Source of the DNA: Bin80 sp026709335
GTDB lineage: Bacteria; Bacteroidota; Rhodothermia; Rhodothermales; Bin80
Length of the DNA: 64,000 nt
NCBI GenBank assembly: GCA_965200825.1
Contig: OZ241385.1
Span: forward strand, 2,728,001 to 2,792,000
Direction of reading: 5' to 3'
Below are positions 7,617 through 17,502 of the stretch, in pieces. How positions within the stretch are numbered: the first letter of the stretch is position 1; each line of letters begins with the position of its first letter. The position numbers and the translations under genes are program-made. The notes below the pieces were generated by a model. It saw only the letters and a list, made by a program, of their open reading frames with translations, did not search any database and was not told the origin of the DNA.

Positions 7617-8966
7617 TCAGAGTGCCCAGAGAACCAGATCTGGGAATAAAATCAGAAGAATCAGGCCAAGTACCTGGATTCCAATGAAGGGGAGAACTCC
7701 GCGGTAGATCGTTTCCGTTTTAAGTTCTGGCGGAGCGACACCCCGGAGATAAAAGAGTGCAAACCCGAATGGTGGGGTCAGGAAAGATGTCTGGAGGTTC
7801 ATGCCGACCATGACCCCGAACCAGATCAGAGCAGTAGTCTCGGGCACACCAAGCATTGGGCTCAACAGATGGGCAGCTGGCAGAACCATGAGTGGAATGA
7901 TAATAAATGCGATTTCGAAGAAATCGATAAAGAATCCTAAAATGAAGATAGAGAGGTTTGCAAGGATCAGGAAACCAATGACTCCTCCGGGCAGGTTAAT
8001 CAGAAGATCCTCAATCCAGATCCCACCATCCAGTCCTCTGAATATGAGAGCAAATGCGGTGGAAGCAATTAGAAGCATCACCACCATGGCAGTGAGCTTT
8101 GTGGTTTCTTCCATGGTTTCCAGCAGAGCCTTTTTATCGAGGCGACGATTCAATGCCGCCAGAACAATAGCTCCAACAGCTCCCAAGGCTCCCGATTCCG
8201 TGGGCGTAGCAATTCCGGCAAAAATGCTGCCGAGTACGACAAAGATCAGCAATAGAGGAGGGAGCATGACCAGAAACACTTTTCGGAGTAAATCTCCATG
8301 CTCCTTATCGCGTACGGTTTTCGGAATTGCGGGCGCGGCGGACGGCTTGAAGATGGCCACTCCTGTTGTATACCCCCCATAAAGCACTGCAAGCAGGACA
8401 CCGGGAATCAGTGCACCGATGAAGAGATCGCCCACAGATACCCCCAGTTGATCCGCCAACACAACCAGGACTACACTGGGAGGAATGATCTGACCGAGGG
8501 TTCCTGTTGCTGTAATAACACCTGCGGAGAGCTCCTTTGAGTATCCGTTTTTGAGCATGACGGGAAGAGAAATCATTCCCATTGCGACGACACTTGCACC
8601 AACGATGCCTGTTGCAGCTGCAAGGAGTACACCTACGAGAATAACTGCCATTGACAGGCCTCCGCGGATGGGACCGAACAGAAGTCCGATTGTGTGCAGC
8701 AAATCCCGTGCAAGATTGCTTTTTTCCAGCATGGTCCCCATGAAAATAAAAAAGGGAACAGCTAAGAGCGTATAGTTGGACATGATCCCGAACAGTCGGT
8801 CCGGCAGTGCCAGCAACAAATGCCAATCAAAATAACCAGTGCCAACACCGATCGCGGCAAAAATGAGGGAGGCCCCCCCAAGAGAAAAGGCAACTGGATA
8901 GCCCGAGAAAATCAGAATTAAAGCTACCGCAAACATGAGCGGTGCCAGCCACTCAAGTCCCGTCAT
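7617..8966 (-). CDS. dctM: TRAP transporter large permease subunit (DctM)
   Basis: A 449-residue polytopic inner-membrane protein of the DctM family, the sodium-driven transport channel of TRAP systems. About 12-13 hydrophobic segments are visible, with family hallmarks such as FPFF-like loop AVPFFIFMGTMLEKS, ATGIVGASVVAMGMISLPVML, GTLGQIIPPSVVLVVLAD and TPTESGALGAVGAI. Length is normal. It overlaps the small permease gene by 4 nt, so they are translated together. The binding protein encoded convergently at 6497-7612 is the expected partner. Confidence 0.95.
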   Translation of the reverse strand: MTGLEWLAPLMFAVALILIFSGYPVAFSLGGASLIFAAIGVGTGYFDWHLLLALPDRLFGIMSNYTLLAVPFFIFMGTMLEKSNLARDLLHTIGLLFGPIRGGLSMAVILVGVLLAAATGIVGASVVAMGMISLPVMLKNGYSKELSAGVITATGTLGQIIPPSVVLVVLADQLGVSVGDLFIGALIPGVLLAVLYGGYTTGVAIFKPSAAPAIPKTVRDKEHGDLLRKVFLVMLPPLLLIFVVLGSIFAGIATPTESGALGAVGAIVLAALNRRLDKKALLETMEETTKLTAMVVMLLIASTAFALIFRGLDGGIWIEDLLINLPGGVIGFLILANLSIFILGFFIDFFEIAFIIIPLMVLPAAHLLSPMLGVPETTALIWFGVMVGMNLQTSFLTPPFGFALFYLRGVAPPELKTETIYRGVLPFIGIQVLGLILLILFPDLVLWAL

Positions 8967-9562
8967 GGACGATCCCGATGTTTTTGTTCAGCAAGATCGA
9001 AGAGTTGCAGTGCCTCCCGAGCCGCGAAGGCCAAGCCCTGTGCCATTAATAAGATGAAAGCAAACGGAATCACTGTCAGGAGGGGATAACGGGGTAACCC
9101 GCCAGGATCGGGAGATCCTTCCAGTCGGATCCATGAGTCTACAACCGCAGGCCATGAAGTCCAGATCATCAGTATACAAAATGGTAGAAGGAAAACCAGT
9201 GTGCCTATGATGTTGGTCCAGGTTTTGGCAGTCAGGGAAAGGCGGTTGTAAAAAATATCCACCCGCACATGTGCATCAGTTTTTAATGCATATGAAGCTC
9301 CCATGAGGAAAACGATGCTGAAAAGATACCACTGGAGTTCAATGAACGTATTTGAGCTTCCCTGTTTTGCGATTTCCCCAATCCATTGCAGAATTTTCTG
9401 AAAATTACTTGCATTTGATGGATCGATATGGGCCCAGCCTGAGAGAGAGCGAAGAGTGGCGTTATAGGCACCGGTAACAACCATGAGGAGAGTACAATAC
9501 CAAGTCAACTTTCCGAAGAAATCTGTTACCCTTTCAACTTGATTTGCAAAGGCTGTGATCAT
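8963..9562 (-). CDS. dctQ: TRAP transporter small permease subunit (DctQ)
   Basis: A 199-residue inner-membrane protein with four hydrophobic segments, including LMVVTGAYNATLRSL, FLMGASYALKTDAHVRVDIFY and TVIPFAFILLMAQGLAFAAREA. The motif with AHVRVDIFYNRLS after helix 2 is typical of DctQ. It pairs with DctM to form the membrane part of the TRAP importer. It is first in a two-gene minus-strand operon with a 4-nt overlap. The ATG at 9562 gives a normal N-terminus. Confidence 0.9.
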   Translation of the reverse strand: MITAFANQVERVTDFFGKLTWYCTLLMVVTGAYNATLRSLSGWAHIDPSNASNFQKILQWIGEIAKQGSSNTFIELQWYLFSIVFLMGASYALKTDAHVRVDIFYNRLSLTAKTWTNIIGTLVFLLPFCILMIWTSWPAVVDSWIRLEGSPDPGGLPRYPLLTVIPFAFILLMAQGLAFAAREALQLFDLAEQKHRDRP

Positions 9563-9984
9563 GTCAGAAAAGATCAGGGAACGCTAGGTTCAAACTCCAT
9601 ATTCCGCCCCCACAGATGCGGGAGATGTATGTTGACTGACCGGTACGAGTTAATGGAGAAACATGACAAGCCAAGAGGCTTTTCGTCCGGCGGAGGCGAG
9701 AGAGAAAGTGATTGGCAGGCTATCAGGGGAAAGGAGTTTTACGTTACATCAGCTGAAAGCAGTGAGCAAAGGAAGTCTCAACACGTTCTGAAACAACCCC
9801 ATCAAGGGTTAAGAAGAAGCGAACATTTCTTAAAGAAGACAGCAGTTTTCGGACATACAGCGTGAGGAACAAAGACTAAGTATAACACATATATGCCAAA
9901 AAAGCAAGTAGTAATGCCCCAGGAGAGCTTCAACGAGCTTCATTTTTATTGTGTCTTGGAAGAGCTCAGAATTCACATACTTTA
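9563..9984. other. Intergenic between divergent dctQ and propeller genes
   Basis: About 420 bp upstream of both flanking genes, so it should carry promoters for each. A 108-codon plus-strand frame here is rich in Lys, Glu, Ser and Arg without domain signal and looks fortuitous. No hairpin or IS terminus was recognised. Confidence 0.4.
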
Positions 9985-11076
9985 ATGATACTGTCCAAGA
10001 GACATCAGCTACTGGTAGTCTTTTTACTGCTAATAGTGTTGGTGGGGTGTATCGCTCCTGTTCAAGTCCCTCCAGATCCTCTGCTGGTCAAATTTTCTGC
10101 CGATACTCTCCTTACACATGACTTGCAAGGAGAGATGTTCATTCGTAGTGATTCTTTGGGAATGCCTACAGACATCTCTATAGGAGAACAGTTTGTGTTA
10201 ATAGGGGATCCGTATGCAGATCAAGCAATTACTGTTTTCAGTAGGGAATCCGGCGATTTTGTAGCACATGCTGCTCCTAAAGGAGAGGGAGCTGAGGAAA
10301 TATCTAGGCTACGGTCAATGAATTTCAGGCCAGGAGATGATTCAGGATGGGCTTATGCTCACCCGGGAATAGCAAAGTATTTTGATGGTGCATCACTAAC
10401 CGGGGCGACCATCCGACTAATAGGTGAAGGGGCTCCAATGGATCCAGTATGGGTCTTTGGAGACAGCATCATTTCCTCCGGGATATATGAGTCTGGCCGG
10501 TTGGGTGTATATTCTCCTGAGGGAGAGTTTATTAGAGCAATAGGTTCCCTTATTCCCGGTGAACCATCCACTCCCGTGGCGGCTCGACAGTATGCTTACG
10601 AAGCCATTTTGAGAACTAACTCATCGGGGACCAGAATTGTGGCTGCGTCACTGAATACGGATCGCCTTGAAATTTTTGACACTTCAAAAATGGTTCGCCT
10701 CATACGGGGACCTGGATTTCACGAACCTGTTTTCAGCGTAGTGAGCGCCGACAGCGATGGGAATCCACGTACGCTCATTGAATCCGAGACAATCCAAGGC
10801 TATGTTAGTATGGCCGTAACTGATCAGTTTATTTTTGCCTTATACTCCGGAAAAACCAGAGCTTGGGTTCGCAGTCAGGGACATTTCTCCCCACCTGGGC
10901 AGACCGTAATTGTTCTTACCTGGGCGGGGGAGCCCGTTGGAGTACTTGAACTACAAGATGGGGCAATGCAAATAGGGGTTTCTCAAAACGGACATTATCT
11001 CTATGCGATTTATCGCAGACCGCTTCCAGCGGTGTTACGCTACGAGGTTCCTGTCTTGTACCGGACAGCCATGTGA
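9985..11076 (+). CDS. Propeller-like lipoprotein (orphan)
   Basis: A 363-residue exported protein; I chose the internal ATG (MILSKRHQLLVVF) because it puts the signal at the N-terminus, with lipobox IVLVGC. The body has repeated beta strands similar to the other propeller genes here (FVLIGDPYADQAITVFSRESGDFVAHAA, then a KGEGAEEIS turn in place of the usual GPGEF), so it is probably a diverged six-bladed propeller. No Cys-rich peptide or thioredoxin-like gene is adjacent, unlike the three clustered loci. Function unknown. Surface binding or sensing is inference. Confidence 0.6.
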   Translation: MILSKRHQLLVVFLLLIVLVGCIAPVQVPPDPLLVKFSADTLLTHDLQGEMFIRSDSLGMPTDISIGEQFVLIGDPYADQAITVFSRESGDFVAHAAPKGEGAEEISRLRSMNFRPGDDSGWAYAHPGIAKYFDGASLTGATIRLIGEGAPMDPVWVFGDSIISSGIYESGRLGVYSPEGEFIRAIGSLIPGEPSTPVAARQYAYEAILRTNSSGTRIVAASLNTDRLEIFDTSKMVRLIRGPGFHEPVFSVVSADSDGNPRTLIESETIQGYVSMAVTDQFIFALYSGKTRAWVRSQGHFSPPGQTVIVLTWAGEPVGVLELQDGAMQIGVSQNGHYLYAIYRRPLPAVLRYEVPVLYRTAM

Positions 11077-11104
11077 TGGCTCTCTTACCTCAAAGAGGAG
11101 CCAT
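11076..11104 (+). terminator. Hairpin after propeller gene
   Basis: ATGGCTC at 11076-11082 pairs with GAGCCAT at 11098-11104; inner bases TCTT and AAGAG extend the stem with a bulge. It lies directly at the propeller stop codon. No T-run follows, so termination strength is uncertain. Confidence 0.45.
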
Positions 11105-11339
11105 GTATGGCATGACTACTGCCAGAGATTCACAAGGCGCTCGGCCCAGTAAACCACGGCACAGCTTGCAACAGGCTGACTCAGGCAGATATTCAATTCA
11201 GTTATTCTCATCGCGGACACCATCCTGTATCAGAGAATATGATGTGACAATCAGATATGATTGGGGAATTCAGGTCGCACAATCGACAAGATCGAATGAC
11301 GAACATCTTGTCAAAATTTAAATGCTCCGCTTCGTTCAA

Positions 11340-12602
11340 CTAACCATAAAGCAGGAATTGGAACACGAGAAACCCGATAAACAATCCCATGCCTCCTAGC
11401 GCTGTCAATTTCCGGGATCGCAGTGTCCACAGCATGGGAAGAGTCAGGATGACCGATGCGACAATGCAGATCATTGATGGACCAGATGCGACGTCTGGAA
11501 GTGGAATGATAAAACCACAAACTGCCATGATCAGAAGCGCATCAAACACATTCGACTGGAAAATATGACCGACAAGGAGCTTATGCCTACCACGCCGGGT
11601 CACATTGAGGGCGACTACAATGTCAGGAAGAGAGGTGCCAATCGCTAGTGCACTGGCAGCAAGAGCACCCGAATTAATCCCCAAGTCCTCAGAAAGCTTA
11701 ACAAGGGACCCCACAACGATGACACCACTGGAGTACAATACAGCGATAATGAGGCCGAGCAGAAGGATTCCCATCAAGATGGGTACGTTGGCCACATTTG
11801 AAGATTCAGGGCCTCCGGTGCCTCTCAATTCAGGCAAATAATCCCAGATCTGAAAGATCAGCAAAAGGAGTAGCCCACCCATGAAACAGTAGAGGGCAAA
11901 GCCGCCAGTTGCAACCTCAAACAACTCTTGTCGAGCGTCAGGAATTATGAACAACACCCCGGCAAATAATAAGGCTATACCCGTCGGAAGAATAACTCGC
12001 AGAGCTTTTGCAAATAAACTCTGCTTGGAACGAGTGTGACTAATTTCCTTTGAGGTGGGATGAGGAATTTCCGCCGGTTGCTGGCTGCGGCTCTGATAAA
12101 ATTGCCAGCCCATAAAGGTGATGTAGAGAACAGCAAACAGAACAGCGTCAAGGCGTCCAAACTTATTGTCCAGGCAAAGGACCAAGGTTAGAAGTACAGA
12201 AAGGGATGCAAAAATGACCGGACTGGCATTCGTGTCGCCAAAATTCAGGTATCCATTCGAAAATGCATGCGCCCTGGTAAATACTCGAAGCCTTCCATCT
12301 TCCGCCCGAACAAAAAAGAATAACGCAAGGACCCCCAGCCCAAACCCTAATCCCAGGTTGGCAATGACTGTACCAAAAATATTCGGGCTCACTAACTCCG
12401 GGGAGCCTGAATTGGCCGCCGCAACGGAGGTGAAAAGTTCCGGCAATGAGGTGCCGATCCCAACGATGAAGCTACCGATAAAATAATCACTGAGCTTTGC
12501 CTTCCGCCCAATTCCGCTGGCCAAATCTACCAACGAATCACTTGATTTTACGATCAGGTAAACCGAAAGAACAAGTAAGCCAACGTGGGTTGCTACGATC
12601 AA
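11340..12602 (-). CDS. Sodium/calcium exchanger family protein (CaCA)
   Basis: A 420-residue inner-membrane antiporter. The two alpha-repeats that form the ion path are plain: GIGTSLPELFTSVAAANSGS in the first half and AIGTSLPDIVVALNVTRRG in the second, each with the conserved Glu/Asp for ion binding, and about 10-11 hydrophobic helices with a charged central loop (around residues 180-205). Such proteins exchange Ca2+ or K+ for Na+ or H+. The start codon appears to be TTG at 12602. It stands alone on the minus strand, downstream of sdhB's operon. Confidence 0.9.
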   Translation of the reverse strand: MIVATHVGLLVLSVYLIVKSSDSLVDLASGIGRKAKLSDYFIGSFIVGIGTSLPELFTSVAAANSGSPELVSPNIFGTVIANLGLGFGLGVLALFFFVRAEDGRLRVFTRAHAFSNGYLNFGDTNASPVIFASLSVLLTLVLCLDNKFGRLDAVLFAVLYITFMGWQFYQSRSQQPAEIPHPTSKEISHTRSKQSLFAKALRVILPTGIALLFAGVLFIIPDARQELFEVATGGFALYCFMGGLLLLLIFQIWDYLPELRGTGGPESSNVANVPILMGILLLGLIIAVLYSSGVIVVGSLVKLSEDLGINSGALAASALAIGTSLPDIVVALNVTRRGRHKLLVGHIFQSNVFDALLIMAVCGFIIPLPDVASGPSMICIVASVILTLPMLWTLRSRKLTALGGMGLFIGFLVFQFLLYG

Positions 12603-12655
12603 TAAACTGCCTCAGGGAGCTAAAAGTGTATATATCGGATCAATGAGAAAAGTGA

Positions 12656-13399
12656 TTACCCCGAAAGAAGTCCTTTCATGTAGGCACGCCTCATGCTGGC
12701 AATTCCCGCAACAGAAATCCCTTTCGGGCAGACGGCTTCGCATTCGGCGTAGTTAGAGCAATCCCCAAATCCTTCCGCGTCCATTTGGTTGACCATTGCA
12801 GTCACTCGCTGGGGTGATTCCACCTCTCCTTGGGGAAGCAGGCCCAAGTGTGCAATCTTTGCTGCCGTAAAGAGGGATGCGCTGCCATTTGGGCATGCGG
12901 CTACACAGGCTCCACAGCCGATACATGTTGCGTAGTCCATCGCTTCATCCGCTGTATCCTTGGGGATCGGAATTGCGTTCGCATCAGGTGCGGAGCCAGT
13001 TGTTACAGAAACATAACCATGCGCAGTAATAATTCGATCAAAAGCACTTCGGTCCACAACAAGATCCCGAATCACCGGAAATGCCCGTGCGCGGAAAGGT
13101 TCAACCGTAATTGTGTCTCCATCCTTGAAGCTGCGCATGTGTAACTGACATACGGCAGTTCGCTTTTGAGGGCCGTGCGCAATGCCCGCAACCATCAGGC
13201 CGCATGACCCGCAGATTCCTTCGCGACAGTCACTGTCAAATTCTACGGGCTCCTCCCCGTCCGCCAGAAGCTGTTCATTGAGTACGTCAAGGAGTTCAAG
13301 AAAAGACATATGCTCACTGGCCTCGGGAACCGTGTAGTCAACGAGTTTTCCGGGAGATTCGGGTCCTTCTTGTCTCCAGACACGCAGGTTGATAATCAT
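12656..13399 (-). CDS. sdhB: Succinate dehydrogenase/fumarate reductase iron-sulfur subunit
   Basis: A 247-residue electron-transfer subunit of respiratory complex II, carrying electrons from FAD to quinone. Cysteine clusters are visible in order: CREGICGSCGLMVAG plus a later Cys for the [2Fe-2S] centre, CIGCGACVAACPNGSA for the [4Fe-4S] centre, and CSNYAECEAVCPKGI for the remaining centre. It follows sdhA with a 4-nt gap and is last in the order gltA, sdhC, sdhA, sdhB. It acts on the cytosolic face of the inner membrane. Confidence 0.96.
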   Translation of the reverse strand: MIINLRVWRQEGPESPGKLVDYTVPEASEHMSFLELLDVLNEQLLADGEEPVEFDSDCREGICGSCGLMVAGIAHGPQKRTAVCQLHMRSFKDGDTITVEPFRARAFPVIRDLVVDRSAFDRIITAHGYVSVTTGSAPDANAIPIPKDTADEAMDYATCIGCGACVAACPNGSASLFTAAKIAHLGLLPQGEVESPQRVTAMVNQMDAEGFGDCSNYAECEAVCPKGISVAGIASMRRAYMKGLLSG

Positions 13400-13403
13400 G
13401 GCG

Positions 13404-15347
13404 CTATTTATAGCTGCGTTTGGTTAGGTGCACATTCTCGAAGGAGAGTTGCTCGAGGTGTAGTGCGGGATCTTGTTCTGTGTGTTCCCATGCTGCCACA
13501 TCCGCAAATGCCTCGTCGTCTCGCGCGGCCTCTCCCTCCGGAGTTTGATATTCTTCGCGGAAATGCCCTCCACAGGACTCTTCTCGACGAAGAGCATCCC
13601 GTGCCATGAGGGATCCCAATTCAATAAAGTCAGCCACACGCCCGGCGAACTCCAGATTTTTGTTGTATCGATCGGCGGATCCGGGGACAAGGATACGCTC
13701 CCAAAATTCCTCTTTCAGGTTTTCAATAGCATCAATGGTGGACATAAGGTCCGTCCGATTCCGTGCCATTCCTACATGGTCCCAAAGTAGACGACCAAGT
13801 TCCCGGTGGAACTGAGTTGGAGATTTGTCCCCCTTGTTCTTAAGCATTGAATCAATCCGGGCCCCGGCTTCCTCTTCAACGGTTGCAAAATGCTCATGCG
13901 TTTCAGTGACCTGATCCGACTGGCGGGTCCCCGCAAGATAGGCACCAAGCGTGTAGGGGATCACAAAGTATCCGTCCGCCAATCCCTGCATCAAGGCACT
14001 GGCCCCCAGTCGATTGGCACCGTGATCACTAAAATTTGCCTCCCCAAGCACGAACAGCCCCGGGACTGTGCTCTGAAGCTCATAATCTACCCACAATCCA
14101 CCCATTGTATAGTGAACTGCAGGATAGATCCGCATGGGGGTTTTATAGGGATTATCTCCGGTGATGCGCTCATACATCTCAAAGAGGTTTCCATAGCGCT
14201 CGCGGATGGTATGCTCTCCCAGGCGCCGGATCGAATCGGCAAAATCAAGATATACGGCGAGTCGGGTTTCACCGACACCCCGTCCCTCATCGCACTCTTT
14301 CTTGGCAGCGCGTGACGCCACATCCCTGGGAACCAGATTGCCAAAGCTGGGATAGCGGCGCTCCAGGTAGTAGTCTCTGGCATCCTCGGGGATCATTTCA
14401 GGTGCACGGGAATCCTTTGGATCTTTCGGAACCCACACGCGGCCATCATTGCGCAAGCTCTCACTCATTAGTGTGAGCTTCGACTGATAATCTCCTGACA
14501 CCGGGATGCACGTAGGATGAATCTGGGTGTAGCAGGGATTTGCAAAAAAAGCTCCTCGCTTATAGCAGCGCCAAGCCGCCGTGACATTGGAGTTTTTGGC
14601 ATTTGTCGACAGGTAGTAGGCATTCCCGTATCCTCCGGTGCAAAGCAGAACTGCGTCGCCCGCATATCGCTCGAGTTCGCCCGTGATCAGATTACGCGCG
14701 ATCAGCCCACAGGCGCGGTCATTGGCCACCACCAGATCAATCATTTCTCTGCGTGGCAACATCTTGACGCGGCCCATAGAAACTTGATGACTCAATGCCT
14801 GATATGCTCCAAGTAGGAGTTGCTGTCCGGTTTGCCCTCTTGCATAAAAAGTGCGTGAAACTTGGGCACCACCAAAAGATCGATTCGAGAGCATACCTCC
14901 GTATTCCCGGGCAAAAGGAACCCCCTGAGCGACTGCCTGGTCGATGATATTGTTGGACACTTGGGCGAGCCGATAAACATTCGCTTCTCTGGATCGATAA
15001 TCTCCGCCTTTGATCGTATCATAAAACAGGCGCCAGATGGTATCACCATCATTCGGGTAATTTTTTGCAGCATTAATTCCTCCTTGTGCTGCAATTGAAT
15101 GGGCCCTTCGGGGGGAGTCCTGGATACAGAAGCAGGTTACATTGTAACCTAGTCCTGCAAGCGTGGCGGCAGCCGAAGCACCAGCCAGTCCAGATCCCAC
15201 TACAAGAATGTGATGGGATCTCTTGTTTGCAGGACTGACGAGTGAGACAGAGTTTTTATATATATCCCATTTTTCCTGGAGACGCCCCGATGGCACCTTT
15301 GAATCCAGGCGTGGACTTTGTGATCGCTCAGCAACAGGAGATCCCAT
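13404..15347 (-). CDS. sdhA: Succinate dehydrogenase/fumarate reductase flavoprotein subunit
   Basis: A 647-residue catalytic subunit oxidising succinate to fumarate. After an N-terminal extension of about 40 residues come the FAD-binding GSGLAGASAA (51-60), the covalent FAD His in HSIAAQGG (His83), and later NRLGASALMQGLADG. The long form with HSIAAQGGINAAKNY and KNSVSLVSPA is the Bacteroidota/epsilon-type SdhA. Together with sdhC and sdhB it forms the quinone-linked TCA complex. Stop and start spacing to neighbours is 4-6 nt, so this is one operon. Confidence 0.96.
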   Translation of the reverse strand: MGSPVAERSQSPRLDSKVPSGRLQEKWDIYKNSVSLVSPANKRSHHILVVGSGLAGASAAATLAGLGYNVTCFCIQDSPRRAHSIAAQGGINAAKNYPNDGDTIWRLFYDTIKGGDYRSREANVYRLAQVSNNIIDQAVAQGVPFAREYGGMLSNRSFGGAQVSRTFYARGQTGQQLLLGAYQALSHQVSMGRVKMLPRREMIDLVVANDRACGLIARNLITGELERYAGDAVLLCTGGYGNAYYLSTNAKNSNVTAAWRCYKRGAFFANPCYTQIHPTCIPVSGDYQSKLTLMSESLRNDGRVWVPKDPKDSRAPEMIPEDARDYYLERRYPSFGNLVPRDVASRAAKKECDEGRGVGETRLAVYLDFADSIRRLGEHTIRERYGNLFEMYERITGDNPYKTPMRIYPAVHYTMGGLWVDYELQSTVPGLFVLGEANFSDHGANRLGASALMQGLADGYFVIPYTLGAYLAGTRQSDQVTETHEHFATVEEEAGARIDSMLKNKGDKSPTQFHRELGRLLWDHVGMARNRTDLMSTIDAIENLKEEFWERILVPGSADRYNKNLEFAGRVADFIELGSLMARDALRREESCGGHFREEYQTPEGEAARDDEAFADVAAWEHTEQDPALHLEQLSFENVHLTKRSYK

Positions 15348-15353
15348 TCGCGC

Positions 15354-16040
15354 TTAAACCAGAAAATAGATGTAAAGGGGAACAAACAAGAATCCGACCG
15401 CCACAAACACCCCCAGTATGGCGGCAAGTGCATAGAGGTATGGTGAGAGGCGGCGGCTCATCATCCCGAGAGACTGGAGTGCACTCCAGACGCCATGCCG
15501 CATATGCATTCCGAGAAGAATCATAATAATTGGATATCCAAATGCGTAGAGGGGCTCCTTGAATTTCTCGGTCATCAGGCGATGTAAATCACGTACGGAC
15601 TCTCCATTATCCAAGGTAGCTGTATATCCTTCGGCAACGCCCGGACCATATTTGAACGAGATCAAGTGCAAAATCAGGAAGCCAAGCAGGATGATTCCGG
15701 TGAAGATCATTGAACGTGCGCTGTATCCCGATCGACTCGGCTTTCCAGCACTCTTATACATCTTGTACCCAACCGGCCGTGCCTGCCATCGCCGTATTTG
15801 TATCGAAATTCCGATAATTGCGTGAAGAAGGAAGCAAAGTGCCAGCAGAATCTCGATCGTATAGAAAATCCATCCCAGACTTAATAGCTTGTGAGCATAT
15901 CCATTATAGGCTTCAGGGCCCGGGAGATAGGAAAGATTTCCGATCATATGTGCAATGACGAACGCAACTAGGCCAATCCCTGTAGCCCCGGTCAGGACCT
16001 TGCGGCCAACAGGAGATGTAAGTGCAGTTATTAAGTTCAT
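15354..16040 (-). CDS. sdhC: Succinate dehydrogenase cytochrome b subunit
   Basis: A 228-residue membrane anchor with five hydrophobic helices, the type B arrangement with one membrane subunit carrying two haems b. Candidate haem ligands are His in VIAHMIGNLSYLPG, LLHAIIGIS, LILHLISFKYGPG and GMHMRHGVWSALQSLG. It passes electrons to menaquinone. Single-subunit anchors are standard in Bacteroidota. It lies 6 nt upstream of sdhA and 51 nt downstream of the citrate synthase gene. Confidence 0.93.
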   Translation of the reverse strand: MNLITALTSPVGRKVLTGATGIGLVAFVIAHMIGNLSYLPGPEAYNGYAHKLLSLGWIFYTIEILLALCFLLHAIIGISIQIRRWQARPVGYKMYKSAGKPSRSGYSARSMIFTGIILLGFLILHLISFKYGPGVAEGYTATLDNGESVRDLHRLMTEKFKEPLYAFGYPIIMILLGMHMRHGVWSALQSLGMMSRRLSPYLYALAAILGVFVAVGFLFVPLYIYFLV

Positions 16041-16091
16041 GGTGAACGAAATCTCGAGTTGCCGGGTGTTCTATTGAGCCATGGCCAATTG

Positions 16092-17231
16092 CTATGCATT
16101 ACTGAGCTTAAGTCCTACAGGCCCGGTGTAGGCGGCGCGCGGTCTGATAAGTCGATTGTCTTTCCACTGTTCTAATAGATGGGCCGTCCATCCGGTGATC
16201 CGTCCCATCACAAAGAGTGTAGTATAAAAGTCAGGTTCAATTCCCAGCAGATGGTAGGTGGGAGCGCTATAGAAATCTACATTCGCATTGATACCTTTTT
16301 CTTCTTCCATCACCCGGGTTAAAGCTGAGCAAAGATCAATCCAGTACAAGGCATTCCTCTCATGTGCGAGTTCAATCAGCAACTTGCGGAGAACGTTCGC
16401 ACGTGGATCCAGTGTCTTGTAGACACGATGCCCGAAGCCCATGACGCGTTCTTTTGCGGCGAGTTTTTTTCGGACAAATTCAGCAGGATCCTCTCCGCTA
16501 TCGCGAAGGTCAAGGAGTGCGAGCATGACCCGGGTATTCGCTCCTCCATGAAGGGCGCCCTTGAGCGCAGAGACTCCGCCGACGACTGCAGAATACATGT
16601 CACTGAGAGTCGCCCCAATCACACGTGTAGCAAAGGTAGAGGCATTCAGTCCATGTTCGGCATGGAGAACCAAGGCAGCGTCCAACGCTTGAGCAGCACT
16701 GGGGCCGGGCTCCTCACCGGTGAGCATATACAGGAAGTTTTCTGCTGTATTACCTGTGATTTGAGGAGTTACAGGCGGTTTGTTATGTCGGTGTCGAGCG
16801 AGTGCTGCAATCAGGACAGGGATTTGTGCAGTCAGGCGAAGAGCCTTTTGATAGTTGGCGTCTGGGGAACTGTTGTTCGCCTCAGGATCATAGTGGGAAA
16901 GTAATGAAATCCCGGTCCTCAAAGCCGCCATTGGGTCAAAGTCAGAAGGCAGCTGAAGAAGCAGGTTAAGAACCTGTTCCGGCACATGACGAAGGGAGGC
17001 CAGCTCCTTTTCCAGCCCCTGATCTTCGTCAGGAATATGCCCGTGCCAGAGGAGGTAGGCTACATCCTCAAAAGTGCTGTTTGCAGCCAGATCCTCAATA
17101 GCATACCCCCGATAGATTAGCGTTCCCTTACGCCCATCGATATGGCAAATTGACGAGTTTAGTGCAATGACTCCTTCAAGTCCCTTTACATGAAGATCCT
17201 GGCCAACCGTCCCAATATTTGATGGATTCAT
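16092..17231 (-). CDS. gltA: Citrate synthase
   Basis: A 379-residue enzyme joining acetyl-CoA and oxaloacetate to citrate at the head of the TCA cycle. Family blocks are visible: GTLIYRGYAIEDLA, the first catalytic His in LHAEHGLNAST, ALKGALHGGANTRVM, the second His in MGFGHRVYKTLDPRA, and the Asp region NVDFYSAPTYHLLG. Length fits the short bacterial type rather than the 430-residue hexameric type. It is followed by sdhC, sdhA and sdhB on the same strand, linking two TCA steps in one cluster. Confidence 0.95.
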   Translation of the reverse strand: MNPSNIGTVGQDLHVKGLEGVIALNSSICHIDGRKGTLIYRGYAIEDLAANSTFEDVAYLLWHGHIPDEDQGLEKELASLRHVPEQVLNLLLQLPSDFDPMAALRTGISLLSHYDPEANNSSPDANYQKALRLTAQIPVLIAALARHRHNKPPVTPQITGNTAENFLYMLTGEEPGPSAAQALDAALVLHAEHGLNASTFATRVIGATLSDMYSAVVGGVSALKGALHGGANTRVMLALLDLRDSGEDPAEFVRKKLAAKERVMGFGHRVYKTLDPRANVLRKLLIELAHERNALYWIDLCSALTRVMEEEKGINANVDFYSAPTYHLLGIEPDFYTTLFVMGRITGWTAHLLEQWKDNRLIRPRAAYTGPVGLKLSNA

Positions 17232-17502
17232 TAAAATGATAGTATTACAGAAGAGCGGGCCAAGTTTTGCTGTCCTTTAACGTATTAACTCTGATGATGT
17301 GCCTAAATGGATCAAATGATCTGTTTCTTCGTTTCTTTAGGGCCTGTTGATACCTGAGCTTGAGGCGGACCCATCTGACACGCAGTCCAAATTCACCGTG
17401 TTACGACGCCCTCCTTCAATCCAACCGTCGCCTGCTTCGTTGGCAGAGGTGACAGGGTTTGTGGTAGTTGGGATGCGCCAGGCATACCCTAAGTTACACT
17501 AT

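Noticed and set aside
9539..9865. 108-codon plus-strand frame
   Set aside because: Overlaps the dctQ start on the other strand and shows no domain or signal.
11073..11321. 82-codon frame after the propeller gene
   Set aside because: Begins in the terminator-like hairpin and has no protein-like pattern.
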